From: JBBPZA01 sp963728925 | GTDB taxonomy: Bacteria > Actinomycetota > Thermoleophilia > Solirubrobacterales > Solirubrobacteraceae | DNA length: 64,000 nucleotides | Direction: 5' to 3' | Assembly: GCA_963728925.1 (NCBI GenBank) | Contig: CAVSMB010000017.1 | Location: 98,558-162,557 of the forward strand | In this document: in pieces, positions 63,705 through 64,000 of the stretch | How the letters are laid out: the number at the start of each line of letters is the position of its first letter | How positions within the stretch are numbered: position 1 is the first letter of the stretch | Program-made: the position numbers and the translations under genes | The notes under the pieces: model-generated | The model's input: only the letters and a program-made list of their open reading frames with translations | Told to the model about the DNA's origin: nothing | Database searches by the model: none

Positions 63705-64000
63705 AGTCGCGGTAGGGCTGGTCTTCCTGGTGGTGAGCGCGCTCTCGGACATAGCTCCGCAGGACGCGGTGCCGGCCGACGGCGGCGATCGGCCCGGTCA
63801 GCGCGAACCGTCGATCGTCCAGCGCGACGAGCGCGCCGGGCGCGTCGGCTCGCTGAGCCAGCACGCGGTCGACCGTGATGCCGAGGACGTGATCGGGCGT
63901 GGCGGGGTCGCCGTCACGCGGGTCCCACGGTCGGAGCGTCAGCGTCGGTCCGCGGTTCAGGGTTCCCGTCCTTGCCAGATTTGTCGCACCGACTGGCTCG
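63705..64000 (-). pseudogene. Unknown gene truncated by the IS701 (runs off the window)
   Basis: The minus strand is open from the right edge: LNRGPTLTLRPWDPRDGDPA, DHVLGITVDRVLAQRADAPG, ALVALDDRRFALTGPIAAVG, RHRVLRSYVRERAHHQED. The text is protein-like with strong codon bias but no family was recognised. At the IS701 junction the frame runs on into the element to 63559. Removing the element would continue it as RDWLRTLSSGDEGG near 62170, so the gene was probably longer. Confidence 0.55.

Overview
The window looks like chromosomal DNA of a high-GC actinobacterium. The roughly 70% GC composition, GTG/TTG starts, ATGA overlaps, an alpha2-type glycyl-tRNA synthetase, SARP/BTAD and ECF42 regulators and DUF2993 proteins fit Actinomycetota, perhaps Thermoleophilia/Solirubrobacterales. 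The class is an inference; no rRNA or tRNA gene was seen.

1-17.1 kb is an ordinary, intact chromosomal block. It holds a cation/proton antiporter (cut by the window edge), an MBL-fold hydrolase, an Hsp20-lon stress operon, membrane and surface proteins (SPOR, DUF2993, thrombospondin-type-3), a TetR regulator, glyQS, an FmdB protein, a GntR regulator, a 1097-residue SARP/ATPase/TPR regulator and a BBE-type FAD oxidoreductase.

17.1-30 kb is a decaying transition zone. It has frameshifted or truncated housekeeping genes (cyclodeaminase-like, homocysteine methyltransferase-like, alpha/beta hydrolase, B12-dependent ribonucleotide reductase tail), one intact ECF42/YCII/RibD-C operon, an unrecognised three-gene cassette (26.9-28.7 kb), and IS630 and IS110 elements.

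30-64 kb is almost wholly mobile DNA, much of it nested. A group II intron on the minus strand (about 34.07 to 46.7 kb) is split by four elements. A three-tyrosine-recombinase RIT element sits in its domain V, two serine-recombinase elements sit in its reverse transcriptase gene, and an ISL3 element sits in its 5' RNA domains. A third serine-recombinase element sits in the catalytic-core codons of the IS630 transposase at 18-21.6 kb. In all three cases the host reading frame can be rebuilt by joining the flanks at a short shared core, which gives attB and attP directly. Next comes a four-gene operon (DUF6431 HTH protein, DDE integrase, ExeA/TniB-like ATPase, DUF3987 protein) that looks like a Tn7/Mu-like transposition module, with an IS1380 inserted at its second start codon. 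After that lie an IS1634-like element with a nested IS110, a TraA/MobF relaxase-helicase remnant cut by a second IS630, a ferritin-like/histone-tail fusion protein, and an IS701 element that truncates the last gene.

The strongest candidate for an undescribed system is the set of serine-recombinase elements. They carry small partner genes, have palindromic attP sites, and all sit in conserved codons of other mobile elements' proteins. The DUF6431-DDE-ATPase-DUF3987 operon is second.
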